This document shows, in pieces, positions 1 to 9,632 of a DNA stretch of 64,000 bases (the stretch's first letter is position 1; each line of letters opens with the position of its first letter). Made by a program: the position numbers and the translations under genes. This DNA is from a bacterium (GTDB lineage: Bacteria; SAR324; XYD2-FULL-50-16), in NCBI GenBank assembly GCA_024275165.1, contig JAJRZQ010000037.1, positions 1 through 64,000 on the forward strand. Direction: 5' to 3'. The notes under the pieces were generated by a model that was not told the DNA's origin, made no database searches, and saw only the letters and a program-made list of their open reading frames with translations.

Positions 1-755
1 CGCAGCGGGCAGGCGCAAGCTTGTATGGAGATGGGGCTTATTCGCATGACCCGGGTGGAATCCTTAAAAGGGGTTGCCGAGGTGATTGAGATTCTCACCC
101 AAGCAGGCGGAAAAGAAACCAAAAAAAAAAACCTTCTCCACTAAACCCGAAGCCGAACCCGCTTGCTGTAGAGCCCCTGGCAGAACCGGCATTATCCACG
201 GCAAACCAAGCAACCCCAGCAGAACCGCCTGAGGGAAAGGAGGCCGAGGCGAACCTTGAAAAAGGCGAGAGTCAGCCCAACCTCACCCCCCCTGCTTGGC
301 TCAGTGAGCCCCCGCAAGCGGAGAGCTTTCCCGCAAAAGCTGTTACGGAAGGGGACGCTCAATCGCTTTCCAAACTAGACTGGCCTGGGTTTACCGCCTA
401 TTGTGGGGAGGCGAGCGGTTTTGCGCTTCACTCTTTACTCAAGAACTCGGTCCCGCTAGAATATAAAAGCGGTCACTTGCGTATTGGTTGTCGCAACTTA
501 GATATCTTCACCCCTCAACGGCGTGCAGAGTTAGAAAAGCTCGGAAGCGAGTTTTTGGGTCCTAAGTTGCGTATCAGCGTAGAAATAAGCGACTTGGCTC
601 AAGAAGAGTCGATCAACGCAAAAGAAAAAGTGGAGCGGGAAGAAGCCGACCAAGCCCGCCGTGACCGGGCTCGAAACAGCAAAGAGGTTCAAGGCTTGCA
701 AGAACAATTCACCAACAGCATAATTGAAGGGATCATCTTTAAGGAGGAAAAATAA
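1..755 (+). CDS. dnaX: DNA polymerase III subunit gamma/tau, C-terminal part (5' truncated by window; tau requires a -1 frameshift near 121-131)
   Basis: Frame 1 reads RSGQACMEMGLIRMTRVESLKGVAEVIEILTQAGGKETKKKNLLH* (stop 142-144). Frame 3 (-1) is open from the A-run to 755: ...LDWPGFTAYCGEASGFALHSLLKNSVPLEYKSGHLRIGCRNLDIF..., tau-like. Located directly upstream of ybaB-recR, the classic dnaX neighbourhood. Confidence 0.8.
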
Positions 756-1099
756 TGTTTCAAGGCATGGATTTAAACCAGATGATGGAAAAGGCCAAGG
801 AACTGCAAAAAAACATGCAGGCCCAAAAAGAAAAGGCAGCCCAGGAAACCGTTGAAGCCCAGGTGGGCGGCGGGATGATCAAGATAGCCATGAACGGCAA
901 TTTAGAATTGCTCAAGGTGGAGATCGACCCGGAAGTCATTGAAAAAGAGGAAAAAGAAACCTTAGAAGACTTGGTGCGCGCCGCGGTGAACGAAGGGATT
1001 AAAAAAGCCCAAGCCATCAGCGGGGGCAACGGGTTGAACGATCTTTTCGCGGGGATGAACCTGCCCGATTTAGCTAATTTTAAATTCCCCGGTCAATGA
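755..1099 (+). CDS. ybaB: YbaB/EbfC family nucleoid-associated protein
   Basis: MFQGMDLNQMMEKAKELQKNMQ...VEIDPEVI...; sits between dnaX and recR. Confidence 0.93.
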   Translation: MFQGMDLNQMMEKAKELQKNMQAQKEKAAQETVEAQVGGGMIKIAMNGNLELLKVEIDPEVIEKEEKETLEDLVRAAVNEGIKKAQAISGGNGLNDLFAGMNLPDLANFKFPGQ

Positions 1100-1701
1100 A
1101 GCTACCCGCTTCCCTCCATCGCTTGATTGAGGAATTAGCCAAATTGCCCACCATTGGGCGCAAATCGGCAAAGCGCTTGGCCTTTCATCTCGCCACGGCC
1201 CCCAAAGCCGACCCCAACGCCTTGGCCCAGGCCCTTTTGGCCGCGGCCATGGAGCTGAGACCCTGTACCCAATGCGGCGGCATTGCCTCAGGGGAACTCT
1301 GCCCCCTGTGCAACGACAAAAGTCGGCTGGAGGGAAGTATTTTAGTGGTGGAAGAGGCACGCAATGTATTTACCGTTGAAGAAAGCGGAATCTACAAGGG
1401 GCAATATCATGTCTTAGGAGGAGCGATCTCCCCCATGAAGGGAATTGGGCCCAGCCAGCTCAACCTTAAATCCTTAGAAGCGAGGATCGATCAAGGGGGA
1501 ATCGAAGAATTGATTCTCGCCACCAACCCCACCCTAGAAGGAGAGGCAACGGCCCATTACCTGACCGACCTGTTCCAATCCAAGGTGGCGCGCATCACCC
1601 GCATCGCGAGGGGAATGCCCACGGGCGGGGATTTAGAATACGCCGACCCAGGCACCCTCACCCGAGCCATTGAGGGGCGCACTCGGTTCAACTCCGCCTA
1701 A
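1096..1701 (+). CDS. recR: Recombination mediator RecR
   Basis: LIEELAKLPTIGRKSAKRLAFHL; zinc motif CTQCGG...CPLC; Toprim YHVLGGAISPMKGIGP. Confidence 0.97.
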   Translation: MKLPASLHRLIEELAKLPTIGRKSAKRLAFHLATAPKADPNALAQALLAAAMELRPCTQCGGIASGELCPLCNDKSRLEGSILVVEEARNVFTVEESGIYKGQYHVLGGAISPMKGIGPSQLNLKSLEARIDQGGIEELILATNPTLEGEATAHYLTDLFQSKVARITRIARGMPTGGDLEYADPGTLTRAIEGRTRFNSA

Positions 1702-1760
1702 TTGGCATGGCATTTGAATCCCCAATAGAAACCACCTATGACCTCTATTTTGAAGGAAGC

Positions 1761-2045
1761 ATGAAAGTCCTATTACCCCTCTTGATGTTTGGGCTCAGCC
1801 TACTTGTGGCCGGCCCCGCGTTCGCCGCCAATGATCGAGTACAGGGATATAAACGCCCTAGCGTTTGCTTAAAAACCAATATTCGTTGCGTTTTAAAACA
1901 ACTCAACGGCAAAAAGTATTGGTGCCTTAAAACAAGCATCCAAAGAAACCTAGATAGCCGCCATACCTCCCAGCCCTTGGCCCGTACCCGCAGAACCAAC
2001 ATGGGCAATTGCGCGAAAATCCTCGATGTAGATGCCCCCAACTAG
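1761..2045 (+). CDS. Small secreted protein of unknown function
   Basis: Start at internal Met gives signal peptide MKVLLPLLMFGLSLLVAGPAFA; cysteine-containing mature part. Confidence 0.55.
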   Translation: MKVLLPLLMFGLSLLVAGPAFAANDRVQGYKRPSVCLKTNIRCVLKQLNGKKYWCLKTSIQRNLDSRHTSQPLARTRRTNMGNCAKILDVDAPN

Positions 2046-3146
2046 ATGCCCTACCGCCCTCAGCTTATCGTACTCGATCAAGAGGTAGAAGATTTTGCCT
2101 TTACCCGCGTGATCTTAGACCGGCTGCCGGGAGTGGCGGTAAAGGTCGATAGCGCCCAGGCAAACCTCAAGAAACTACAGCAAGAGAGGGCCGGCCTGAG
2201 CGAGGGGAAAAAAACCCTGCACCTCAAACGCTATTTAGGGGCCCCGATGAAGCTCTGCCCCGGCTACACGGAGGCGCCGATTCTCTGTTGCGACTATCAA
2301 GTCATCGATTTGGTGGAAAACTGCCCCTTAGAATGCAGCTATTGCATTTTGCAAGCCTTTTTAAACAAATCGGTGATCAGCTTACATGTCAATATCGAAG
2401 AGATCATGGCAGGGGTGACCCAGGCCTTGGCGGCCCAGCCCCAGCGCCAATTTCGAGTCGGCACGGGGGAGCATTCCGATTCCCTGGCCTTAGAACACCT
2501 TTTCCCTGCCAGCCCTTACCTGATCGAGGCCTTTGCCAAAATCCCCAACGCGGTTTTGGAATTAAAAACCAAAACCACGATGATCGAAGGGCTTTTACCC
2601 TTGGCTCACCAAGGGCATACGGTCGTGGCTTTTTCACTGAACCCAGCAGAGATCATCCGCCGAGAGGAACTAAAAACCGCCAAGCTGCCCGAGCGCCTGG
2701 AGGCCGCCCGCAAACTCGCGGATGTAGGTTATAAGGTCGCCTTTCATTTTGACCCCTTGATTCATTACCCGGAATGGGAAAAGGGATACGAGGAGGTGAT
2801 TCAACAGATATTCCAACTCCTTGCCCCGCGAGAAATCGCCTGGATCAGCCTGGGCACCCTGCGCTATCTCCCTAGTTTAAAAGGGATCGCGGAAGAGCGC
2901 TTTCCCGGGTGCAATCTCTTTAGCGGGGAATTTGTCCCTGGCGAAGGAGGAAAACGGCAATACTTCAAGCCCCTGCGCAAAAAAATGCTCCACCAGGTCG
3001 GGGCTTGGCTGCAACGAGAGAGCCAGGGCAAAACCCCGCTTTATATCTGCATGGAAAAAGCAAGCTTGTGGGAAAAATCCATGCCCCTCGTCCCTAAAAA
3101 GGCAGAGGAGGTCGAACGATATTTAACGCGAAACTGCCCCCTCTAA
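2046..3146 (+). CDS. Spore photoproduct lyase (SPL) family radical SAM protein
   Basis: Radical SAM cluster CPLECSYCILQAFLNKS (CxxxCxxC) with SPL-like flanks (GCPGYTEAPI-like LCPGYTEAPILCCDYQVIDLVENCPLECSYC). Confidence 0.85.
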   Translation: MPYRPQLIVLDQEVEDFAFTRVILDRLPGVAVKVDSAQANLKKLQQERAGLSEGKKTLHLKRYLGAPMKLCPGYTEAPILCCDYQVIDLVENCPLECSYCILQAFLNKSVISLHVNIEEIMAGVTQALAAQPQRQFRVGTGEHSDSLALEHLFPASPYLIEAFAKIPNAVLELKTKTTMIEGLLPLAHQGHTVVAFSLNPAEIIRREELKTAKLPERLEAARKLADVGYKVAFHFDPLIHYPEWEKGYEEVIQQIFQLLAPREIAWISLGTLRYLPSLKGIAEERFPGCNLFSGEFVPGEGGKRQYFKPLRKKMLHQVGAWLQRESQGKTPLYICMEKASLWEKSMPLVPKKAEEVERYLTRNCPL

Positions 3147-3256
3147 GGGGTGCGGTGATGAACTTTCAAGGCCTTGGAGCGGCTTAAGGCCGGGGCGCCC
3201 CTTGCCAAGAGGGGCCTGAAATGCTATTGAATGCTATTAATCCAACCCCCCTTGCC

Positions 3257-4495
3257 ATGCAACTCAAAATCGTGAAAGGCATGCGCGACCTCTATGGTGA
3301 AGAGGTCCGCGTCTTCAGCTACTTAGAAGAAAAAGCGCGGGAGATTTTCTCTCTCTACGGCTTTTCTGAAATCCGCACCCCCCTCCTAGAGCATACCGAG
3401 CTTTTCGCCAAGGGCGTGGGCGAAGAAACCGATATTGTGGGCAAGGAGATGTACCTACTGGAAGACCGCAACGGCAAGAGCTTGGCCCTGCGGCCCGAGG
3501 GCACCGCCAGCGTGGTTCGCGGCTTGGTCACCAACAACCTCTTAAAGCAAAGCCGCCAACTCCGCTTTTTCTATTTTGGCCCCATGTTCCGCTACGAGCG
3601 GCCCCAAAAAGGCCGCTATCGCCAGTTCTACCAAATCGGGGTGGAATGCTTCGGGGTCGAAGGCCCGGAAGCCGACCTAGAGATGTTTTTAATGCTCCGC
3701 CAATATTTTGCCGCCATCCAGCTCCAAGGGGTAGCTTTTCAGATCAATTCCATCGGCTGCCAAGAGGCCGCCTGCCGCCCGGCCTTTAAAACCAAGCTGA
3801 TCCATTTTTTAGAGCAACAAAAAGAAGAACTCTGCGCAGACTGCCAACGCCGCTTGAGCAATAACCCCTTGCGGGTTTTAGACTGCAAGCAACCAGGCTG
3901 CATCGCCTTAACGGCCCAGGCCCCCCAAAGCCACCAACATCTATGCGGTCGCTGCAAAGATCACTTCGCGACCTTGCAAAACTTACTGGATCAAGAAGGG
4001 GTGCAGTACGAACTCAACCCCAAGCTGGTGCGAGGCTTGGACTACTATTCCAAAACGGTGTTTGAGGTCTACTCGGCCAACCTAGGCGCCCAAAGCGCCG
4101 CTGGTGGCGGAGGCCGCTTTGACGGGCTTTTGGAACTGTACGGCAGCGCGGCGGCCCCGGCAGTGGGTTTTGCCCTTGGCCTAGACCGTTTAGCCCTCTT
4201 GAGCGAGCCCCTCGCCCCGGTCAACGGGGGGGCCTTTGTCATTGGTTTTGAGTCTCAGGCAGTGGTATCCCTCGTGGCCAAGGTGCGCCAAGCAGGGATT
4301 TTATGTGAATACGACCCCTTTTTTTCCAGCATGAAAAGCCAGTTCAAGCAGGCGGGTAAAAGCGGGGCCCGTTGGGCCCTGGTTTTGGGGGAAGAAGAAA
4401 TTCAAACCGGACAGGTCGCCTTAAAGGATTTAGACCAGGGCACCCAGACCAGCGTCACCCCCGAAATCGCCTTAGAAAAGCTCCAAGAAAATTGA
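3257..4495 (+). CDS. hisS: Histidine--tRNA ligase
   Basis: KGMRDLYGEE..., RPEGTASVVRG, FYQIGVECFG, LVRGLDYYSKTVFEV; start likely 3257 (MQLKIVKGMRD) rather than 3221. Confidence 0.96.
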   Translation: MQLKIVKGMRDLYGEEVRVFSYLEEKAREIFSLYGFSEIRTPLLEHTELFAKGVGEETDIVGKEMYLLEDRNGKSLALRPEGTASVVRGLVTNNLLKQSRQLRFFYFGPMFRYERPQKGRYRQFYQIGVECFGVEGPEADLEMFLMLRQYFAAIQLQGVAFQINSIGCQEAACRPAFKTKLIHFLEQQKEELCADCQRRLSNNPLRVLDCKQPGCIALTAQAPQSHQHLCGRCKDHFATLQNLLDQEGVQYELNPKLVRGLDYYSKTVFEVYSANLGAQSAAGGGGRFDGLLELYGSAAAPAVGFALGLDRLALLSEPLAPVNGGAFVIGFESQAVVSLVAKVRQAGILCEYDPFFSSMKSQFKQAGKSGARWALVLGEEEIQTGQVALKDLDQGTQTSVTPEIALEKLQEN

Positions 4496-4546
4496 CGAAA
4501 TTGCCCGATGCTTGTTATTCTTTCAGGGAATTTTGCATAGGTTCAT

Positions 4547-5851
4547 ATGGAATTAGGCCTCATTACCTCCAACTATAAAAACTGCGTTGTGGAACTGCGA
4601 GAAAAAGTTGCCGTTCCTGAAGAAGAGATCGCGCCCTTAATTCAGTTTTTAAAGGCAAAGTGCAACCTGCAAGGGGTCATGATCCTCTCCACCTGCAATC
4701 GGGTCGAGATCTACTTTGAGGCCGAACAGGCTCAAAAAGCGGTCCCTGCGGTTAAAAAGGCCTTTTTATCCTACTTCAACTACGATCCCGACCTGGATGA
4801 TCCCTTTACCTCTATCGTAGGGCGCGCGGCGATCCAGCATATCTTTCGCGTTACCTCTAGCCTGGAATCCATGGTCTTGGGTGAACCCCAAATCACCGGG
4901 CAGGTGAAAAACTTCTTTCATTTGAGTGTCAAGGGAAAGGGCCCGGGTTTTTTGCTCAATCAACTCTTTAACAAAGCCTTTGCCACGGCAAAACGAGTGC
5001 GCAATGAAACCGCGATTGCCAAGTTTGCCGTGTCCATCTCCTTTGCGGCCACCGAATTGGCTAAAAAAATCTTCGATGATCTCGGCGACAAGAGCATCTT
5101 GATCATCGGGGCCGGAGAAATGGCCGAACTCGCGGTAGCCCACTTGATGAAGGCAGGCTGTAGCCATCTCTTGGTAACCAATCGAACCTTTGCCCGCGCC
5201 GTGAACCTGGCAGAAAAATTCAACGGCAGCGCCGTTCGTTTTGAAGCGATGGACAAACACCTGGAAGCGGCGGATATCATCATCAGCAGCACCGGGGCTC
5301 AGGGCTTTATCCTAAACCAGCCGCTGGTCAATAAAGCCATGAAGCGGCGCAAGCACCGCGCCATGTTTTTGATCGACATCGCGGTGCCTCGCGATATCGA
5401 CCCGGAAGTCAACGAGATTGCCAACGCTTATGTTTATGATATCGACGACCTGCAAAGCGTGGTGGATGCCAACTTAGAAGAACGCAAAAAAGAAGCGGCC
5501 TTGGCCCAACACCTCATTGAAGAAGAATTAGACAAGGTGGATCAATGGCTCGCCACCTTAGAAGTGGTGCCCACCTTGACCCATTTTCGTGAAGAGGTGC
5601 TTAATTTGGCAAACTCGGAACTGGAGCGGGGTTTAAGCCAACTCAAAGAACTGAGCCCCAAGCAAGAGCGCGCCGTGCGCGCGATGATGAACGGCTTTGC
5701 CTATAAGCTCTTGCACCAGCCCACCGTGGTTTTAAAGCAAAAAGCCAAAGAAGGGGGCGAGGGGTTGGACTTTGTCCAAGCCTTGATCGAACTCTTTAAT
5801 CTCCAACGACCCCTTGAAACCAAGCCCAAAAAAGTTATCCAGCTTAAATGA
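4547..5851 (+). CDS. hemA: Glutamyl-tRNA reductase
   Basis: ILSTCNRVEIY, GEPQITGQVK, GAGEMAELA, RAMFLIDIAVPRDIDPEV. Confidence 0.97.
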   Translation: MELGLITSNYKNCVVELREKVAVPEEEIAPLIQFLKAKCNLQGVMILSTCNRVEIYFEAEQAQKAVPAVKKAFLSYFNYDPDLDDPFTSIVGRAAIQHIFRVTSSLESMVLGEPQITGQVKNFFHLSVKGKGPGFLLNQLFNKAFATAKRVRNETAIAKFAVSISFAATELAKKIFDDLGDKSILIIGAGEMAELAVAHLMKAGCSHLLVTNRTFARAVNLAEKFNGSAVRFEAMDKHLEAADIIISSTGAQGFILNQPLVNKAMKRRKHRAMFLIDIAVPRDIDPEVNEIANAYVYDIDDLQSVVDANLEERKKEAALAQHLIEEELDKVDQWLATLEVVPTLTHFREEVLNLANSELERGLSQLKELSPKQERAVRAMMNGFAYKLLHQPTVVLKQKAKEGGEGLDFVQALIELFNLQRPLETKPKKVIQLK

Positions 5852-6780
5852 GAAAACATATCCGCATTGCTACCCGTTCCAGCCAACTCGCCTTGTGGCA
5901 AGCCGAATGGATCAAGGGGCAAATCTTGTCCCGCTTTCCCCAGGTCACCGTTGAATTAAGACTTTTTAAAACGCAAGGGGATAAAATTCTAGATACCCCC
6001 TTAGCCAAGATCGGGGGCAAGGGGCTTTTTGTCAAAGAGCTGGAAGTAGCCCTATTGGCAGGCGAAGCCGATTTGGCCGTGCATTCCACCAAGGATGTCC
6101 CCATTGAGCTTCCCGAGGGCTTGGAAATTTCCATCTACACCCAGCGGGAAACCCCCTTGGACGCGCTAGTTTCCAACCAGCACCCTTCTTTTGCCAAGCT
6201 GCCCCCAGGGGCTAAAATCGGCACTTGCAGCCTCCGACGGATCGCCCAATTGCGGCACCAACGCCCTGATTTAGTGTTCGACTCCTTGCGGGGCAATGTC
6301 AACAGCCGCTTGAACAAGCTGGACGAAGGCCGCTATGACGCGATTGTTTTAGCCGCGGCAGGCTTGAAACGCTTGGGCTTTGAGCAGCGAATCCAAGAAG
6401 AAATCCCAGCTGAAATCAGCCTGCCCGCCATTGGGCAGGGAGTGGTTTCTATTGAAACCAGAACCGGAGACGACGAAACCTTAGCCGCTTTGGGGTTTCT
6501 CGACCATCCGGAAACCAGGCTTGCCCTCATTGCAGAGCGCGCCTTTTTAACCCGCCTCAACGGCGGCTGCCAAGTCCCCTTGGGCGGCTACGCTGTTTTA
6601 GAAGGCGCCCAAATCTGGCTCCGTGGGGTGGTGGCTCATCCTGATGGGAGCGCCTATCTTTTGCGAGAAATCCGGGGGCCCCAAGAAGAAGGCGCTCGCT
6701 TGGGGCTGGAACTAGCCGAAGAGATGCTCGCTGCCGGGGCGAGAGAAATCCTCACCTCGGTGGGCATCCGTACCCCATGA
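5848..6780 (+). CDS. hemC: Hydroxymethylbilane synthase (porphobilinogen deaminase)
   Basis: IRIATRSSQLALWQAEW, VHSTKDVP, GTCSLRR, LNGGCQVPLG. Confidence 0.97.
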   Translation: MRKHIRIATRSSQLALWQAEWIKGQILSRFPQVTVELRLFKTQGDKILDTPLAKIGGKGLFVKELEVALLAGEADLAVHSTKDVPIELPEGLEISIYTQRETPLDALVSNQHPSFAKLPPGAKIGTCSLRRIAQLRHQRPDLVFDSLRGNVNSRLNKLDEGRYDAIVLAAAGLKRLGFEQRIQEEIPAEISLPAIGQGVVSIETRTGDDETLAALGFLDHPETRLALIAERAFLTRLNGGCQVPLGGYAVLEGAQIWLRGVVAHPDGSAYLLREIRGPQEEGARLGLELAEEMLAAGAREILTSVGIRTP

Positions 6781-7535
6781 GCAAGCCCTTGGAGGGGCGG
6801 CGCATTCTCCTCACCCGCGACCCCGGCGGCCCCTTGCAAAAGCTGTTGGAGGGGTACGGGGCCGAGGTGGTCGTGATTCCCGTGATCGAGCTTGTTGACC
6901 CGCCGAGTTGGCAGCCCTTTGACACAGCGGCTCAAGATCAATCCTCTTTTCAATACGCCCTGTTCACCTCCAAAGAAGGGGTTGCCCGTAGCCTTGCCCG
7001 CCTCCAGCGCCTGCGAGAGACCCTTTCCCCTCATCTCACCTTAGCCGCCGTCGGCAGTCAAACCGCAAAGCTGCTCAAACAAGCAGGCTACCCGGTGCGA
7101 TTGGTTCCCACCGATTTTCAGGCAGAAGGGCTCATGCGACTTTTTGAGCCTCTCGACCTGCAAAGCCGAGGGGTTTGGTTTCCCCGCGCCTTAGAGGCCA
7201 GAGAAGACCTAACCCAATTTTTGAGCGCCCGCGGCGCTAGGCTTGTTCTGACCCCGGTGTACCAAAATATCATCCCCTATCGTTTCGCGCCCCAAATAAA
7301 AAAAACGCTCCAAGCAAGCGCTGTGGACTGGATTGCTTTCACCAGCAGTTCAACGGTAAAAAATCTCCTGGAACTCTTAGGAAAAAAGCCGCATAATCAA
7401 ATCAAATTGGCCAGTATTGGAAAGATTACCAGTTCCGAGCTGGCCCAACAAGATTTAACCGCAACCGTCACCGCCCAACCTCAAACTTTAGCAGGCTTGG
7501 CCAAGGCGATTTTGGAATTTGAACACCATGCCTGA
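6777..7535 (+). CDS. hemD: Uroporphyrinogen-III synthase
   Basis: GRRILLTRD..., IAFTSSSTVKNLLELL; directly after hemC with 4-nt overlap. Confidence 0.9.
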   Translation: MSKPLEGRRILLTRDPGGPLQKLLEGYGAEVVVIPVIELVDPPSWQPFDTAAQDQSSFQYALFTSKEGVARSLARLQRLRETLSPHLTLAAVGSQTAKLLKQAGYPVRLVPTDFQAEGLMRLFEPLDLQSRGVWFPRALEAREDLTQFLSARGARLVLTPVYQNIIPYRFAPQIKKTLQASAVDWIAFTSSSTVKNLLELLGKKPHNQIKLASIGKITSSELAQQDLTATVTAQPQTLAGLAKAILEFEHHA

Positions 7536-8562
7536 AGAAGCCGACTTTATACTCGCTCTGCCTAAAATCGAGTTGCATGTACACCTAGAAGGCTTTGTCG
7601 ACCCTGTGTTTTGGCATGAGATGTTGACTCGCCAGGGGGGGCCTTCCCCGCCCCTCTCTCAATTGGAAGCATCTTATGACTTTAAGGATTTCCCCGGTTT
7701 TTTACAGGCTTTTGCCGCTGTGGTGCGGAGTTTTCACAGCCCCGAAGACTTCTATCATCTGACCAAAAAAGCTTTAAATTTTCAGGCCGATCAGGGAATC
7801 CGCTACAGCGAAACCTATTTTACCCCCATTTTTTACACCCCCAAGGGGTTGGACTTTCATGAAATCATGAGTGAAATCCATCGGGCCGCTAGGGAAGCAA
7901 AAGAAGAAAGAGGGATTACCCTCCGCCTGATTTTGGACGGAGTGCGCAATTTTGGCTTTGCCTCTGTGCAAAAAGTCTTTGAAATGGCCGCCTCGGATCG
8001 AACCGGTTTGGTGGTCGGCGTGGGTTTAGGGGGCGACGAGACCCACCACCCCGCCCACCTGTTTATTGACAACTTCGCCTGGGCAAGGGCTCAAGGCTTG
8101 ACCGCGGTCTGTCATGCCGGAGAGACCATGGGCGAGGCTTCCATGCTGGATGCCATTGAGCTGTTGGGCGCTCGTCGCATTGGCCACGCTTTACGCATCC
8201 AAGAGGGGAGCCGTATCGAAGAAATGCTGGAGCGCTACGCAGTCTGTTTGGAACTCTGCCCCACCAGCAACCTCAAAACAGGCCAAATCGCCAGCTTGGA
8301 AGAACACCCTTTCAAAACCTACCGCCAAAGAGGCTATCAAATCTCTTTAAATTCAGATGATCCTGGATTTTTTAAAACCAGCCTGCTCACAGAATACAAA
8401 AAAATGGGCGCGCTCTACGACTTCGGCCCCGCCGAATACTGCCAACTCGCTTTACGGGCTCTGGACTCCGCTTTTTTACCCCGCGCCCAACGAGACCAAA
8501 TCGCCTCAGAGATCATGACCCACTTTGAGAAATGGACTCAAGCCCTGGGCCAAGAGGGATAA
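7528..8562 (+). CDS. add: Adenosine deaminase family protein
   Basis: LPKIELHVHLEG, VCHAGE, IGHALRI, LCPTSNLKT, SLNSDDPGFF. Confidence 0.92.
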   Translation: MPEEADFILALPKIELHVHLEGFVDPVFWHEMLTRQGGPSPPLSQLEASYDFKDFPGFLQAFAAVVRSFHSPEDFYHLTKKALNFQADQGIRYSETYFTPIFYTPKGLDFHEIMSEIHRAAREAKEERGITLRLILDGVRNFGFASVQKVFEMAASDRTGLVVGVGLGGDETHHPAHLFIDNFAWARAQGLTAVCHAGETMGEASMLDAIELLGARRIGHALRIQEGSRIEEMLERYAVCLELCPTSNLKTGQIASLEEHPFKTYRQRGYQISLNSDDPGFFKTSLLTEYKKMGALYDFGPAEYCQLALRALDSAFLPRAQRDQIASEIMTHFEKWTQALGQEG

Positions 8563-9632
8563 AAAACCTCTTCTTCTTGCCAATTCTTTAAGCGATACCC
8601 CTTTGGCCCTTTTTCCAGCAAGGTTTGGGGGTGGAGGTTCACCTTCCCCCCTTTAGGGTCGGCTACCAGTTGGGGCAAGGCCATCCCCCCCAAAGATTTG
8701 CGCATGGCCGTTACAATCTCCAATCCGGTTTCTAAGTCACTGCGAAAATGCCCGGCCCCGGCCATGGCGTCACAATAATACAAGGCATAGGGGCGCACTC
8801 CAGAGGCCAAAAGCTTTTGATGCAGCGCAAGCTGCGTTGAGCTTTGATCATTCACCCCCTTTAACAGCACGCATTGGCTGCCTAAAATCACCCCCCCTTC
8901 CCGCAATTTCTTCAGCCCCGCAACAACCTCATCGGTTAACTCATGGGGATGTACCACATGCAAATTAAGGTAGAGCGGGGCAGCCTGGCTTAAAACCTCC
9001 ACCAGCCGGTCTGTAATCCGCTGGGGCAAGGCCAGGGGCACCTTGGAAGAAATACGGAGTACCTGGATCTGGGGCAAGGCGCGCAGGGCAATCAACCAGT
9101 CTGCTAAAACTTGATCTTCCAAAAAAAGCGGGTCCCCGCCGCTTAAAATAATTTCGTTAATCTCAGGCTCCCCTTGCAGCCAACTCAAGGCCTGCTGGAT
9201 CCTCAAATTCGGCCCAGGGCGCCCCACCACCCGGCCCCGAGTGCAGTAACGGCAATAGATCGGGCAAAAGGGGGTGAGATACAACAAGGCGCGGTTCGGG
9301 TATTTGCGAATCACCCCCGGCAGGGGGCTATGGGCCTCTTCATCCATGGGGTCGAGGCTTTCTTCTTGTTGGGGAGACAACTCCAACAGGCTCGGGGCAA
9401 TAAGGCTTTGCAAGGGGCTGTTTTGAGCAATCGAAAGATAATAAGGGGTTGCCCCCAAGGGCATGCGCGCGCTCAAGGCCTGGATTTGCTCGGTGGTGAA
9501 ATCGGGTAGCCCCAAAACCTCGGCGAGCTTCGGGTAACTCCGCACCCGGTTGCGCAATTGCCATTTCCAATTCATCCAGTCCGCCGGCCTAGCTTGGGGG
9601 AAATAACGGGCATAAAACTCTGCGGAGGTCAT
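8538..9632 (-). CDS. KamA family radical SAM protein (lysine 2,3-aminomutase / EpmB-like)
   Basis: LTPFCPIYCRYCTRGRVVG radical SAM cluster, ILSGGDPLFLED, HVVHPHELT; 3' end overlaps add convergently. Confidence 0.9.
   Translation of the reverse strand: MTSAEFYARYFPQARPADWMNWKWQLRNRVRSYPKLAEVLGLPDFTTEQIQALSARMPLGATPYYLSIAQNSPLQSLIAPSLLELSPQQEESLDPMDEEAHSPLPGVIRKYPNRALLYLTPFCPIYCRYCTRGRVVGRPGPNLRIQQALSWLQGEPEINEIILSGGDPLFLEDQVLADWLIALRALPQIQVLRISSKVPLALPQRITDRLVEVLSQAAPLYLNLHVVHPHELTDEVVAGLKKLREGGVILGSQCVLLKGVNDQSSTQLALHQKLLASGVRPYALYYCDAMAGAGHFRSDLETGLEIVTAMRKSLGGMALPQLVADPKGGKVNLHPQTLLEKGPKGYRLKNWQEEEVFYPSWPRA

Noticed and set aside
3150-3220. GC-rich stretch GGGGCGCCCCTTGCCAAGAGGGGCC upstream of hisS as a T-box or regulatory leader
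   Set aside because: Only a short 6-bp stem and no T-box sequence; insufficient evidence.
4766-5260. Long antisense ORF inside hemA (and many similar antisense ORFs across the window)
   Set aside because: Opposite a clearly conserved gene; high GC gives frequent spurious open frames; no recognisable protein.
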